A stretch of DNA of 64,000 bases from Telluribacter humicola (GTDB lineage Bacteria > Bacteroidota > Bacteroidia > Cytophagales > Spirosomataceae): assembly GCF_017355935.1 (NCBI RefSeq), contig NZ_JAFIQT010000001.1, positions 2,232,001 through 2,296,000 on the forward strand, written 5' to 3'. Positions 17,732 through 26,424 of the stretch are shown here, piece by piece (position 1 is the first letter of the stretch; each line of letters opens with the position of its first letter). The notes beneath the pieces are model-generated. The model worked only from the letters and a program-made list of their open reading frames with translations, was not told the origin of the DNA and did no database searches. The position numbers and the translations under genes were made by a program.

Positions 17732-19084
17732 TTACTGATTAAAGGATGCTACATAAATATCCGGCTGGCCGGCAGAGGTGAGGGTAGTGGAGCCAAAAAG
17801 TGCTGTGTTGGTAAATGATCCTGTTGCAAGGACCTTGTGGTTGCTTCCTGCCACAATGCTTAACCCCCGGTCGGCTCCGGGGCCTCCTAGCTTTTGAGCC
17901 CATTGAAAATCACCCTGGTTGGTGTATTTAGCAATGGCGACATCCGTACCGCCGCTGGAGGTAAAAGAGGTGGTGCCAAAAGTAGCTGTGCCATTAAAAT
18001 CTCCGATGAGATACACATGACCGATGGGATCTACGGCTATGTCATTTCCGCCATCGGGCTGGTTGCCACCGGCTCGCTTGGCCCATTGAAAGGTACCATT
18101 TGTGTCGTACTTAGTAAGAAAGATGTCTCCTGCACCTTCGGAAGTAAGGGTAGTAGTGCCAAAGGTGATCATACCGGAGAATACTCCCGTAATAAATACG
18201 TTGCCGTCTCCATCTACAGCAATTCCATAGGCCTCGTCTTTACTGGTTAGCCCCGCCCATTGCGACCACTGATGGTCTCCCTGACTATTGTATTTGGTGA
18301 TGAATACATCAAAATTATTTAGGAAGTTCTGGAAGTAGCCGGTAATATAGGCATTGCCCTGCTTGTCTACAGCAAGGTCTGTACTTACTTCCAGGGAAGG
18401 AGAAAATCCAAGACTTCTTGCCCACTGGAGGTCTCCATTACTAGTGTATTTGATCAAAAAGGTATCATTTACACCCGATGCACCGTAACTGGTTGAGCCG
18501 AAAGTGCCGGTCCCTTCAAAGCTACCCGTCACGTATACGTTACCAGATTCGTCTACGGCAATACCACTAGCAATCTCTCCCGATATGCTGTTGGATGAGG
18601 GGCCACCTGTATTGCGGGCCCACTGTACTTCGCCATGGGGGTTGAATTTAAAGGTAAAAACATCATTGGCACCGCTTGACGTAAGTAGGGCTGTACCAAA
18701 GGTGATCCTGCCCCGGAAACTCCCGGTGAGGTACACATTGCCACTGGCGTCGACCGCCATGCCTCCAATACTGGATGAATTGGTAGCTGTCGGTTGCTGG
18801 ACCCACAGTATATCGCCGGTGGGACTGTACTTGGCTATGAAAATAGTGACACCACCGGCTGGTGAGGTGAGGGATTTGGAGCCAAAGGTGGCCGACTGGG
18901 TGAAGTACCCTGCTACATATACGTTGCCACTATGATCGGTGGCAATATGCTCGCCCTGATCAAAGGCAGGCCCACCCGCCCGCCAAGCCATGACATCTTC
19001 AGGATGTGGTTCCAGGTTATGATCCCGGCAGCCTAATACGAAGGCTAAAAGAAGTGAGGTTAGTAGAATAGTTACTCTTTTCAT
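17732..19084 (-). CDS. Seven-repeat SBBP beta-propeller lipoprotein (array gene 6)
   Basis: A 450-residue lipoprotein with signal peptide MKRVTILLTSLLLAFVLGC and mature start CRDHNLEP (Arg in place of the usual Gln at +2). It has the PEDVMAW subtype N-terminus. Seven repeats: GNVYVAG, GNVYLTG, GNVYVTG, GNAYITG (with a shortened blade carrying NNFDVFITKY), GNVFITG, GHVYLIG and HKVLATG. It ends DIYVASFNQ. Codon choice is richer in G+C than in the neighbours at 16245 and 19177, so the array members do not share one compositional history. Confidence 0.9.
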   Translation of the reverse strand: MKRVTILLTSLLLAFVLGCRDHNLEPHPEDVMAWRAGGPAFDQGEHIATDHSGNVYVAGYFTQSATFGSKSLTSPAGGVTIFIAKYSPTGDILWVQQPTATNSSSIGGMAVDASGNVYLTGSFRGRITFGTALLTSSGANDVFTFKFNPHGEVQWARNTGGPSSNSISGEIASGIAVDESGNVYVTGSFEGTGTFGSTSYGASGVNDTFLIKYTSNGDLQWARSLGFSPSLEVSTDLAVDKQGNAYITGYFQNFLNNFDVFITKYNSQGDHQWSQWAGLTSKDEAYGIAVDGDGNVFITGVFSGMITFGTTTLTSEGAGDIFLTKYDTNGTFQWAKRAGGNQPDGGNDIAVDPIGHVYLIGDFNGTATFGTTSFTSSGGTDVAIAKYTNQGDFQWAQKLGGPGADRGLSIVAGSNHKVLATGSFTNTALFGSTTLTSAGQPDIYVASFNQ

Positions 19085-19134
19085 GGTGTAGATGTGTTAG
19101 TGTGAATGGATAAACACGATCGGATATGACAGAA

Positions 19135-19174
19135 AAAGCCCAGCAGCTACTGGTTGAGGTAGCTACCGGGCTTT
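19135..19174 (-). terminator. Terminator after array gene 5
   Basis: A stem AAAGCCCAGCAGCTAC with GTAGCTACCGGGCTTT (two mismatched pairs, 8-nt loop) two bases behind the stop at 19177. Confidence 0.8.
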
Positions 19175-19176
19175 CA

Positions 19177-20451
19177 TTATTCTTTATATCGGGCTATAAA
19201 TAGATTTCCTCCACTTGCGGAAAAGGTTTGGCCAGCAAGGGTAGTATTGTTAAAAAATGAGCCGTATACATATATATTACCAGCAGGACTTAGAGTTATA
19301 CCGTAGGCACTTTCACTGGAAGAGGTTCCATCCGTTCTAATCCATTTAAGCGTACCATCACTGGCCAGTTTAGCTATGTAGATATCTGATCCTCCACTGG
19401 ATGTAAGGGTTTGTCCGAGAATGTTTACTGTACCATTAAAGTTACCGGTTATAAATACTTCGCCCTGCGCATTGGCTGCTATATCTGCGGCAGAAATTTG
19501 ATGTATCCATTGGACAGTGCCGTTGCTATTGATTTTACCTATACTATAGTCTGAGTCAACATAAACATTTCCTGCATCATCCACTTCTACACTCTGCCCC
19601 CAGCCTGTTCCTAATGTCGTTATCCACTGTAAGGCGCCCTGGGGGTTGTACTTTGCAATATTTCCGGCACCATTGTCCTCTGCTATTGTTCCAGTTATGT
19701 AGAAGTTTCCCTCCTTATCTGTTGTCATATTAACGGCCACATCGATCCCGCTTTTACCAACCTGCCTGACCCATTGATACTCACCATTCGTATTAAGTCT
19801 GGCGATGAAAAAGTCATGTGTAGTTAGGCGGGGGTTATCACTGCTTCGGGGAGTCATTCTAACTCCGTTCACCATTGTAGCATTGAATCTAAAAGATCCT
19901 GCGATATAAATATTGTCAGACTGGTCTATAGCAATCGCTAATATTTCACTATCACTACTCAATGTTTCATCCAGTTTTATCCATTGAATTTCTCCTTGAC
20001 TCGAGTATTTTACGACAATAAAGCCACTGCCATTAATTGTTGTCCCACCAATAGTGGCGGTATGGGTAATCTTACCCGCAGCGTATACATTGCCATGGCT
20101 GTCGACAGCTATGCGATAAAAATAATTATACCCATCACCTCCTACCTTTTGGGCCCACAATACTTCTCCTGATGAGTTGTATTTAACAAGATAGGAATTA
20201 ATAAAATTAGATGATTCCGGACCAGTAAGTGTTACACTGCCAAAGGTGGCCGTATTGCTATATACACCAGCCACATATACACTTCCGTCTTTGTCGCTAT
20301 AAATGTCATATGCATAAGAAATAGGGCCTCCTCCAAGCCAGGCAGTTTCGCCTAGTGGTGGATTATTTGGATCTGGCTCAAAAACGTGATCCTGGCAGCC
20401 TGATACGAGAGCCACCGTTAACGAGGTCAGTAGAAGTACGACTTTTTTCAT
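19177..20451 (-). CDS. Seven-repeat SBBP beta-propeller lipoprotein (array gene 5)
   Basis: A 424-residue lipoprotein starting at the ATG at 20451 (MKKVVLLLTSLTVALVSGC). The frame runs 15 codons further upstream, but only this start gives a signal peptide with lipobox. Mature start CQDHVFEPDPNNPP, the subtype of array gene 7. Seven repeats: GSVYVAG, GNVYAAG, DNIYIAG, GNFYITG, GNVYVDS, GEVFITG and GNIYVYG. Blade 5 is short and lacks the 'FG...LTS' strand. It ends LFIARYKE. Surface location and ligand are unknown. Confidence 0.88.
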   Translation of the reverse strand: MKKVVLLLTSLTVALVSGCQDHVFEPDPNNPPLGETAWLGGGPISYAYDIYSDKDGSVYVAGVYSNTATFGSVTLTGPESSNFINSYLVKYNSSGEVLWAQKVGGDGYNYFYRIAVDSHGNVYAAGKITHTATIGGTTINGSGFIVVKYSSQGEIQWIKLDETLSSDSEILAIAIDQSDNIYIAGSFRFNATMVNGVRMTPRSSDNPRLTTHDFFIARLNTNGEYQWVRQVGKSGIDVAVNMTTDKEGNFYITGTIAEDNGAGNIAKYNPQGALQWITTLGTGWGQSVEVDDAGNVYVDSDYSIGKINSNGTVQWIHQISAADIAANAQGEVFITGNFNGTVNILGQTLTSSGGSDIYIAKLASDGTLKWIRTDGTSSSESAYGITLSPAGNIYVYGSFFNNTTLAGQTFSASGGNLFIARYKE

Positions 20452-20520
20452 GATGTAGATAGGAAAATATGAATAATTACATGTAAAGAATATCACTCTA
20501 AGTATGGTGGGAGATAACAG

Positions 20521-20565
20521 AAAAAGCCCGGAAGCTACTGCTTAAGATAGCTGCCGGACTTTTTC
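20521..20565 (-). terminator. Terminator after array gene 4
   Basis: A stem AAAAAGCCCGG...AGCTA with TAGCTGCCGGACTTTTT behind the stop at 20570; one mismatch and a small bulge. Confidence 0.85.
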
Positions 20566-20569
20566 TGTA

Positions 20570-21952
20570 CTACTTAAATTTAGCTACGAACACATCATTA
20601 CCCCCACTGGATGTAAGGATAGTGGTGCCAAAGGTAGCGGTACCTGAGAAGTATCCGGTTGTGTACGCCATACCGTGTTCATCTACGGCAATACCTTCCC
20701 CTGAATCGTCACCGGCCCCTCCGGCCTTTTGAGTCCATTGCAGATTTCCATTGTTATCGAACTTCGCCACGAAGATATCGTCGCCACCATAATGAACCAG
20801 GTTAAGTCTAACCCATTCTCCTGCTGGTGCTCCTGGTGACGATAAATTATAATCGAGTTGTGAAACTGAAGTAGTGCCTACTATATAAACATTTCTACTT
20901 TTGTCTACTGCTATATCCAGCCCTCTATTAGTCCTACCCATACTGCCTATAACCCAAGACCACTGCACTTCTCCATTCGTATCAAGTTTAGAAACGTATA
21001 TGGCATCAGGATTGAACCCACCTAGGTAATTCTCACCCGTAGTATAGATATTCCCACTCTCATCTACTGCAATAGCATACCTATATCCTCGAACACCACG
21101 TCGAGCCCAAACAAATTCTCCGGTGCTACTGTATTTGGCAATGAATTGATCATCTATCCTGGTTCCTGATCTGGGAAGTGTAGTGGTGCCAAAGTCAGCG
21201 GATCCAAAGTAGTATCCTGTTACATAAGCGTTACCGTTTTCATCTACGGCTATACTATTTCCGCTATCTGAGTTTGTTCCTCCTGCCTGCTGGACCCATA
21301 GTACGTCACCATTGCTGCTATACTTGGCAATAAATACATCCGTGTGTAAATCACCGCTGCCTCGGGAAGTAAGGGAAGTGGAGCCAAAGGTAACTGTACT
21401 ATAAAAGCTACCTGTAACATAGGGGTTCCCGCTCTTATCCACGGCAACGTCTGTACCCTGATCACCACCAGTACCTCCTGCGCTTCTTACCCATTGCACC
21501 TCTCCGTTGCTGTTGTACTTGCCAATGAATATATCTGAGCTTCCAGCAGAGGTAAGCGATTGGGAACCAAAGGTAGCTGTACCTGAGATGTATCCAGTAA
21601 TATAGATGTTACCCTGCTCATCTAATGCAATACTATGTCCCTGATCATCGAGAGGTCCTCCGGCTCTGTGTGCCCACAAGACTTCACCTTTGTTGTTGTA
21701 CTTGACGATGAAAATATCTGATGTACCATTGGAGGTAAGGGTAGTAGAGCCAAAAGTAGCGGTACCGGTAAAGTACCCTGTAACATAGGTATTGCTGCTC
21801 TGATCTACGGCAATATCTTGTCCTGAATCTCCGGCAGGTCCTCCCGCCCGCCAGGCCATGGCGTCTTCCGGATGCGGTTCCAGATTGTGATCCTGACAGC
21901 CTGTTATAAGGGCTATGAGGACTGAGGTTAGTAGAATAGCAACTCTTTTCAT
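20570..21952 (-). CDS. Seven-repeat SBBP beta-propeller lipoprotein (array gene 4)
   Basis: A 460-residue lipoprotein, signal peptide MKRVAILLTSVLIALITGC, mature start CQDHNLEPHPED. Seven repeats: SNTYVTG, GNIYITG, GNPYVTG, GNAYVTG, GNIYTTG, RNVYIVG and GMAYTTG. It is a close relative of array gene 2: blades 1-3 and 7 are nearly the same while blades 4-6 differ. The 5' block (21651-21829) differs from 24671-24849 at about 4 of 180 positions, but the adjoining 170 bp differ at about 23. This is typical of gene conversion. It ends DVFVAKFK. Confidence 0.92.
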   Translation of the reverse strand: MKRVAILLTSVLIALITGCQDHNLEPHPEDAMAWRAGGPAGDSGQDIAVDQSSNTYVTGYFTGTATFGSTTLTSNGTSDIFIVKYNNKGEVLWAHRAGGPLDDQGHSIALDEQGNIYITGYISGTATFGSQSLTSAGSSDIFIGKYNSNGEVQWVRSAGGTGGDQGTDVAVDKSGNPYVTGSFYSTVTFGSTSLTSRGSGDLHTDVFIAKYSSNGDVLWVQQAGGTNSDSGNSIAVDENGNAYVTGYYFGSADFGTTTLPRSGTRIDDQFIAKYSSTGEFVWARRGVRGYRYAIAVDESGNIYTTGENYLGGFNPDAIYVSKLDTNGEVQWSWVIGSMGRTNRGLDIAVDKSRNVYIVGTTSVSQLDYNLSSPGAPAGEWVRLNLVHYGGDDIFVAKFDNNGNLQWTQKAGGAGDDSGEGIAVDEHGMAYTTGYFSGTATFGTTILTSSGGNDVFVAKFK

Positions 21953-22022
21953 GGTGTAGATGTGTAAGTGTGAATAGAGTATTGACTGAAGAATGCTTCT
22001 TCAGACATGATTGGACATTCAG

Positions 22023-22062
22023 AAAAAGTCCGGCTACTACTTGTAGTAGTTGCCGGACTTTT
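22023..22062 (-). terminator. Terminator after array gene 3
   Basis: A stem AAAAGTCCGG..CTACTAC with GTAGTAG..CCGGACTTTT (2-nt bulge) directly behind the stop at 22067. Confidence 0.85.
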
Positions 22063-22066
22063 ATAG

Positions 22067-23482
22067 CTACTTAAACTTTGCTACGAAAATGTCACTACCA
22101 CCACCGGATGTAAGGGTAGTGGCACCTAAGATAGTGGTACCATTAAAGCTGCCTGTAATATATACATTACCGCTCTGGTCTACGGCAATGCTTTGGCCAG
22201 CCTCTGTATCAGTACCTCCTTCATTGCGGGCCCAGTGTACTTTGCCATCGCTGCCGTACCTGGCTATAAATACATCATCTGAGCCTTTAGAGCTAAGGGT
22301 AATTTGCGGGTCGCTTAGATTTGGTGGCACTGCGCCGAAGTAGACAGGTGTACCTCTGATATAGCCCGTAACATATATGTCGCCAGTTTCATTAACGGCA
22401 ATGTCGTGCCCTCCATCATCTAGTTGATTCTCATAACCACCTCCAATATTCTGTGCCCACTGTACTTCACCACTATTATTGAACTTAGCCAGAAATGCAT
22501 CAGATGTGGCTATTCCTGCCTGAAGTCTTATGGAGCCAATAAAAAATGAATCCCTAAACGACCCTACTATATATATGTTACCTGCTTTATCCACTGCGAT
22601 ACTGTGTGTAAAGTCTGATCTGTAACTTCCCGCACTCCTAACCCAAAGAGCTTCACCTGAACTACTGTACCTGGCCACAAACACATCTGAACTTACACTG
22701 GAAGTAATAGATGAATGAGTGACTGTACCAAAGGTAGCAGTTACTGAGAAGGTACCTGTGACATATATAGTACCACTCTCATCTACGGTGATGGCAGATC
22801 CCTGATCAGCACTGACACCCCCAGCTTTCTGAGCCCACTGTACATCGCCATTGCTGTTGTACTTGGCTATAAATATGTCAAAGTCGCCACTGGACACGAG
22901 TGAGTTAGAGCCAAAGCTGGCTGTGCTACTGAAGTACCCGGTCACGTACACAAAGCCATTCATATCCACGGCTACACCGAATCCCTGATCAAGTTCTGTT
23001 CCTCCTGTTTTCTGAGCCCAAAGTACATCGCCATTACTACTGTACTTGACCAGGAACATATCATCGTTGCCATTGGATGCAAGCGAGGTGGAGCCAAATG
23101 TGATAATATTCTCAAAGTATCCGGTTATGTATACATTGCCATTCCTATCCACGGCTATATCTCTACCTTCATCCCGGCCATTACCACCGGCCTTATGAGC
23201 CCATAGTACTTCTCCTTTGCGATCGTACTTTACGATAAAGATATCCCGGTTGCCGGTGCTGGTAAGTGTACTGTTTCCGAAAGTGGCTGTACCATGGAAG
23301 AATCCGGTAACATAGGTGTTACCGCTCATATCAACGGCAATACTGTGTCCCAGATCTTCCTCTGTTCCACCCGCCCGCCAGGCCATGACGTCCTCGTCGG
23401 GATGAGGTTCCAGATTGTGATCCTGACAGCCTGTTACAAAGGCTATGAGTAGTGAGGTCAGTAAAATAGCTCCTTTTTTCAT
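22067..23482 (-). CDS. Seven-repeat SBBP beta-propeller lipoprotein (array gene 3)
   Basis: A 471-residue lipoprotein starting at 23482 (MKKGAILLTSLLIAFVTGC); the upstream in-frame ATG at 23524 would bury the signal peptide. Mature start CQDHNLEPHPDEDVMAW. Seven repeats: GNTYVTG, GNVYITG, GFVYVTG, GTIYVTG, GNIYIVG, GDIYVTG and GNVYITG. Blade 6 has an enlarged loop (VYFGAVPPNLSDPQITL). It sits between the two closely related genes 2 and 4 but is not closest to either, so those two are not simple tandem neighbours. It ends DIFVAKFK. Confidence 0.92.
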   Translation of the reverse strand: MKKGAILLTSLLIAFVTGCQDHNLEPHPDEDVMAWRAGGTEEDLGHSIAVDMSGNTYVTGFFHGTATFGNSTLTSTGNRDIFIVKYDRKGEVLWAHKAGGNGRDEGRDIAVDRNGNVYITGYFENIITFGSTSLASNGNDDMFLVKYSSNGDVLWAQKTGGTELDQGFGVAVDMNGFVYVTGYFSSTASFGSNSLVSSGDFDIFIAKYNSNGDVQWAQKAGGVSADQGSAITVDESGTIYVTGTFSVTATFGTVTHSSITSSVSSDVFVARYSSSGEALWVRSAGSYRSDFTHSIAVDKAGNIYIVGSFRDSFFIGSIRLQAGIATSDAFLAKFNNSGEVQWAQNIGGGYENQLDDGGHDIAVNETGDIYVTGYIRGTPVYFGAVPPNLSDPQITLSSKGSDDVFIARYGSDGKVHWARNEGGTDTEAGQSIAVDQSGNVYITGSFNGTTILGATTLTSGGGSDIFVAKFK

Positions 23483-23552
23483 GGTGTAGTTGTGTAAGTG
23501 TGGATGGAGTATTGGATGTTCCATGCTTCATCAAGCATGACTTGGTTAGAAA

Positions 23553-23594
23553 AAGAGCGCGGCTGCTACTAGTTAAAGTAGCGGCCGCGCTCTT
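23553..23594 (-). terminator. Terminator after array gene 2
   Basis: A GC-rich stem AAGAGCGCGGCTGCTAC with GTAGCGGCCGCGCTCTT, 8-nt loop, behind the stop at 23599. A second small inverted repeat CATGCTT/AAGCATG lies at 23523-23540. Confidence 0.9.
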
Positions 23595-23598
23595 ACTA

Positions 23599-24972
23599 TT
23601 ACTTAAACTTGGCTACAAATACATCGGTATCACCACTTGAGGTAAGGGTAGTGGTACCAAAGGTAGCCGTCCCCAGGAAGCTTCCTGTTGTGTACGCCGC
23701 ACCGTGTTCATCTACGGCAATTCCTGATCCATGGTCGTTACCAGACCCTCCGGCACTTCTGGCCCAGTTCAGATCTCCATTATTTTCGAACTTAGCTACA
23801 AAAATATCGTAACTGCCATAATGAATTAGGTCAATTTCAAGTCCCACTGCTGAACTTGAAATTGGAGAGATGCTGATTCGTGAACTCTCGGTTCTACCTA
23901 TCAGATATACATTCCCACTTATATCTACGGCTATATCTGATCCATATTCGGTTCCACCCATTGTGCCTATGAATCTGGACCATTGCATTTCACCGTTAGT
24001 AGTATATTTAGCAAAATGTATTTCAGAATTGAACGCACCTATGTAAATAGCTCCCGTAACATAGACATTCCCACTTCCATCTACTGCGATTCCGGACCCG
24101 TAACTACCCATACCACCCTCTTGCCGGGCCCAAAGTGCCTCTCCGGTATTGCTATATTTAACAACGAATAAATTAGAATCGGTAGCTCTGGAATTTGCTA
24201 CTGCAGTAAGTGTAAATGCGCCAAAGGTGGCAGTTCCTGTGAAGGTCCCTACTATATAGGCGTTACCGCTTTCATCTACGGCAACACCACCACCGCTATC
24301 GAAACTTGTTCCTCCTGCCTGCTGGGCCCATAGTACATCCCCATTGCTGTTGTACCTGGCAATGAATGCATCACTGCTACCTCGGGAGGTAAGGGAGGTG
24401 GAGCCAAAGGTGGCGGTACCAATGAAGCTGCCCGTGACGTATGGGTTACCGCTCTTATCCACGGCAATGTCAAGCCCCTGTTCACTACCACTGCCTCCTG
24501 CGCTTCTTACCCATTGTACCTCCCCATTGCTGTTGTACTTACTAATGAAGATATCTGAGCTTCCAGCAGAGGTAAGGGATTGGGGGCCAAAGGTGGCTGT
24601 ACCTGTGATGTACCCTGTTACATAGATGTTTCCCTGCTCATCCATCGCAATACCATATCCCCCATCATCGAGAGGTCCTCCGGCTCTGTGTGCCCACAAG
24701 ACTTCACCTTTGTTGTTGTACTTGACGATGAATATATCTGATGCACCATTGGAGGTAAGGGTAGTAGAGCCAAAAGTAGCGGTACCGGTAAAGTACCCTG
24801 TAACATAGGTATTGCCGCTCTGATCTACGGCAATATCTAGTCCTGCATCTGCGGTAGGGCCGCCCGCCCGCCAGGCTATGACGTCTTCAGGATGAGGTTC
24901 CAGATTATGATCCTGGCAGCCTGTCACAAAGGCTACGAGTAAAGAGGTTAGTAAGATGGTTGCTTTTTTCAT
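23599..24972 (-). CDS. Seven-repeat SBBP beta-propeller lipoprotein (array gene 2)
   Basis: A 457-residue lipoprotein, signal peptide MKKATILLTSLLVAFVTGC, mature start CQDHNLEPHPED. Seven repeats: GNTYVTG, GNIYVTG, GNPYVTG, GNAYIVG, GNVYVTG, GNVYLIG and GAAYTTG. It is the partner of array gene 4, colinear with it without gaps for at least the first 480 bp. The middle blades differ, including a longer loop (VANSRATDSNLF) in blade 4. Blade 6 of both has the unusual 'HYG..DIFVAKF' transition with a hydrophobic insertion. Ligand and cell location beyond lipidation are unknown. Confidence 0.92.
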   Translation of the reverse strand: MKKATILLTSLLVAFVTGCQDHNLEPHPEDVIAWRAGGPTADAGLDIAVDQSGNTYVTGYFTGTATFGSTTLTSNGASDIFIVKYNNKGEVLWAHRAGGPLDDGGYGIAMDEQGNIYVTGYITGTATFGPQSLTSAGSSDIFISKYNSNGEVQWVRSAGGSGSEQGLDIAVDKSGNPYVTGSFIGTATFGSTSLTSRGSSDAFIARYNSNGDVLWAQQAGGTSFDSGGGVAVDESGNAYIVGTFTGTATFGAFTLTAVANSRATDSNLFVVKYSNTGEALWARQEGGMGSYGSGIAVDGSGNVYVTGAIYIGAFNSEIHFAKYTTNGEMQWSRFIGTMGGTEYGSDIAVDISGNVYLIGRTESSRISISPISSSAVGLEIDLIHYGSYDIFVAKFENNGDLNWARSAGGSGNDHGSGIAVDEHGAAYTTGSFLGTATFGTTTLTSSGDTDVFVAKFK

Positions 24973-25048
24973 GGTGTAGAAAGTGTAACTGGATGTAAAA
25001 CATGGAATAAAATGCAGGATGTGGTAGTAAAGTATGCATTAACAGAAA

Positions 25049-25088
25049 AGCGGCAAGTCTACTTTAACTGGTAGTACACTTGCCGCTT
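25049..25088 (-). terminator. Terminator after array gene 1
   Basis: An 11-bp perfect stem AAGCGGCAAGT/ACTTGCCGCTT with an 18-nt loop, 7 bp behind the stop at 25096. Confidence 0.85.
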
Positions 25089-25095
25089 CTAAGTA

Positions 25096-26424
25096 TTATT
25101 GATTATATCTGACGATAAACAACTCCAAACCTCCCATAGAATTCAGAGAGGTGCCAGCCAGGGTAGTAGAGCCACTAAAGGTGCCGGTAACATACAGCGT
25201 CCCTCCGGGTCCCAGTCCCAGACGACTACCATATTCATTCTCAGTACCTCCGTCCCGTTTCATCCAGAGGAGACTGCCATTCTGGTCGAGCTTGGCCAGG
25301 AAGACATCCGTACCGCCGGTGGAGGTCAGCGAGTTGCCTTCAACGGTTAGGGTTCCTTCAAAACTTCCCGTTACGTACACATATCCATCGGCACTGGCTT
25401 TAATATCCTGAATAGTGGCATTCCCAAGCTGTTTGTTCCATTGTACTACTCCGTTGCTGTTGATCCTGGAGATGATGTTTCCCGACTTGACAAAAGAGTT
25501 ACCAGCCTCATCCACCGTAATTTTATCTCCCCGCAGGGGCGAGCCCCGTCGTACTCCGATGGCCCACTGCAGGGTACCATCCGAAGCAAACCTGGTGGCG
25601 TACGAATCATTTGAAAAGTAAAACTGAATGTCGCCAAAGCGGGCGGGATGAGAGGTGGAGTAGCCCGAAGTGTATACATGACCGGAGTTATCTACTGCGA
25701 CACTGTTGCCAATATCTATCTGAGCACCTCCTACTTTTCTGGCCCACAAAAAAACGCCATCGGTATTCAGCTTGGCTATAAATGCGTCTTCGCGCCCGCC
25801 TATCTTAACCTCACTGGGAGTGGCCGTAAGAGATATGTTACCGAATACTACTGTACCCTCAAAAGTCCCCGTCAGGTATAGGTTGCCGCTGGCATCTGCG
25901 TCAATATCGAAGGCCGGACTTACATTGAACACTGAATGCGGTGACTCTACCTGCTGTACCCAAATCAACTGCCCGTCGGTACTGAATTTGGCAATGAATA
26001 TACCTCTACCCGTTAGGGTAGTTCCCCCAATGGTCACTGAGTTGTAAAAGCCACCGGTTGCATATACATTATTATTTCCATCTACGGCTATGCCATATAC
26101 AAAGGCCGAGTTATCGGTCTCAATATTCTGCACCCACTGCACTTCGCCGGTAGCAGCATATTTTACTATGAAGGGACTCCTGCGTTGACTGGATCCGGTG
26201 ATAGTAATTGATCCAAAAGTAGCCGAACCCTGAAAGCTCCCGGCGGTATATGAATTACCATTTTTGTCAATAGCAAAGTCTGCAATCTCATTGATCGGGC
26301 CTCCGGCTTTCCAGGCCATACCACCGGTAGGCGGATTGTTGGGGGTGGGTTCAAGGTTATGATCCTGGCAGGCAATCAGAAATACTAGTAACGTGGAGAT
26401 CAGTAGAATCGAGACTTTATTCAT
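25096..26424 (-). CDS. Seven-repeat SBBP beta-propeller lipoprotein (array gene 1, first transcribed)
   Basis: A 442-residue lipoprotein starting at 26424 (MNKVSILLISTLLVFLIAC); the frame is open for 22 more codons upstream without sense as a signal peptide. Mature start CQDHNLEPTPNNPP. Seven repeats: GNSYTAG, NNVYATG, GNLYLTG, GHVYTSG, GNSFVKS, GYVYVTG and GTLYVTG. Like array gene 9 it has an IGGRED insertion in blade 3 and a short blade 5, so genes 1 and 9, at the two ends of the array, are a pair. It ends FIVRYNQ. Being first in the transcription direction, its promoter may feed the whole array if the intergenic stems leak. Confidence 0.88.
   Translation of the reverse strand: MNKVSILLISTLLVFLIACQDHNLEPTPNNPPTGGMAWKAGGPINEIADFAIDKNGNSYTAGSFQGSATFGSITITGSSQRRSPFIVKYAATGEVQWVQNIETDNSAFVYGIAVDGNNNVYATGGFYNSVTIGGTTLTGRGIFIAKFSTDGQLIWVQQVESPHSVFNVSPAFDIDADASGNLYLTGTFEGTVVFGNISLTATPSEVKIGGREDAFIAKLNTDGVFLWARKVGGAQIDIGNSVAVDNSGHVYTSGYSTSHPARFGDIQFYFSNDSYATRFASDGTLQWAIGVRRGSPLRGDKITVDEAGNSFVKSGNIISRINSNGVVQWNKQLGNATIQDIKASADGYVYVTGSFEGTLTVEGNSLTSTGGTDVFLAKLDQNGSLLWMKRDGGTENEYGSRLGLGPGGTLYVTGTFSGSTTLAGTSLNSMGGLELFIVRYNQ

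Noticed and set aside
14674-25092. Intergenic stem-loops as integron attC or transposon ends
   Set aside because: They lack a conserved core site, differ from gene to gene, sit at terminator positions with T-runs, and no integrase or transposase is present in the window.
12921-26424. Regularly spaced repeats resembling a CRISPR or minisatellite array
   Set aside because: The periodicity of about 150 bp comes from coding repeats (SBBP blades) in frame with nine ORFs. Repeat units vary and there are no spacers or cas genes.
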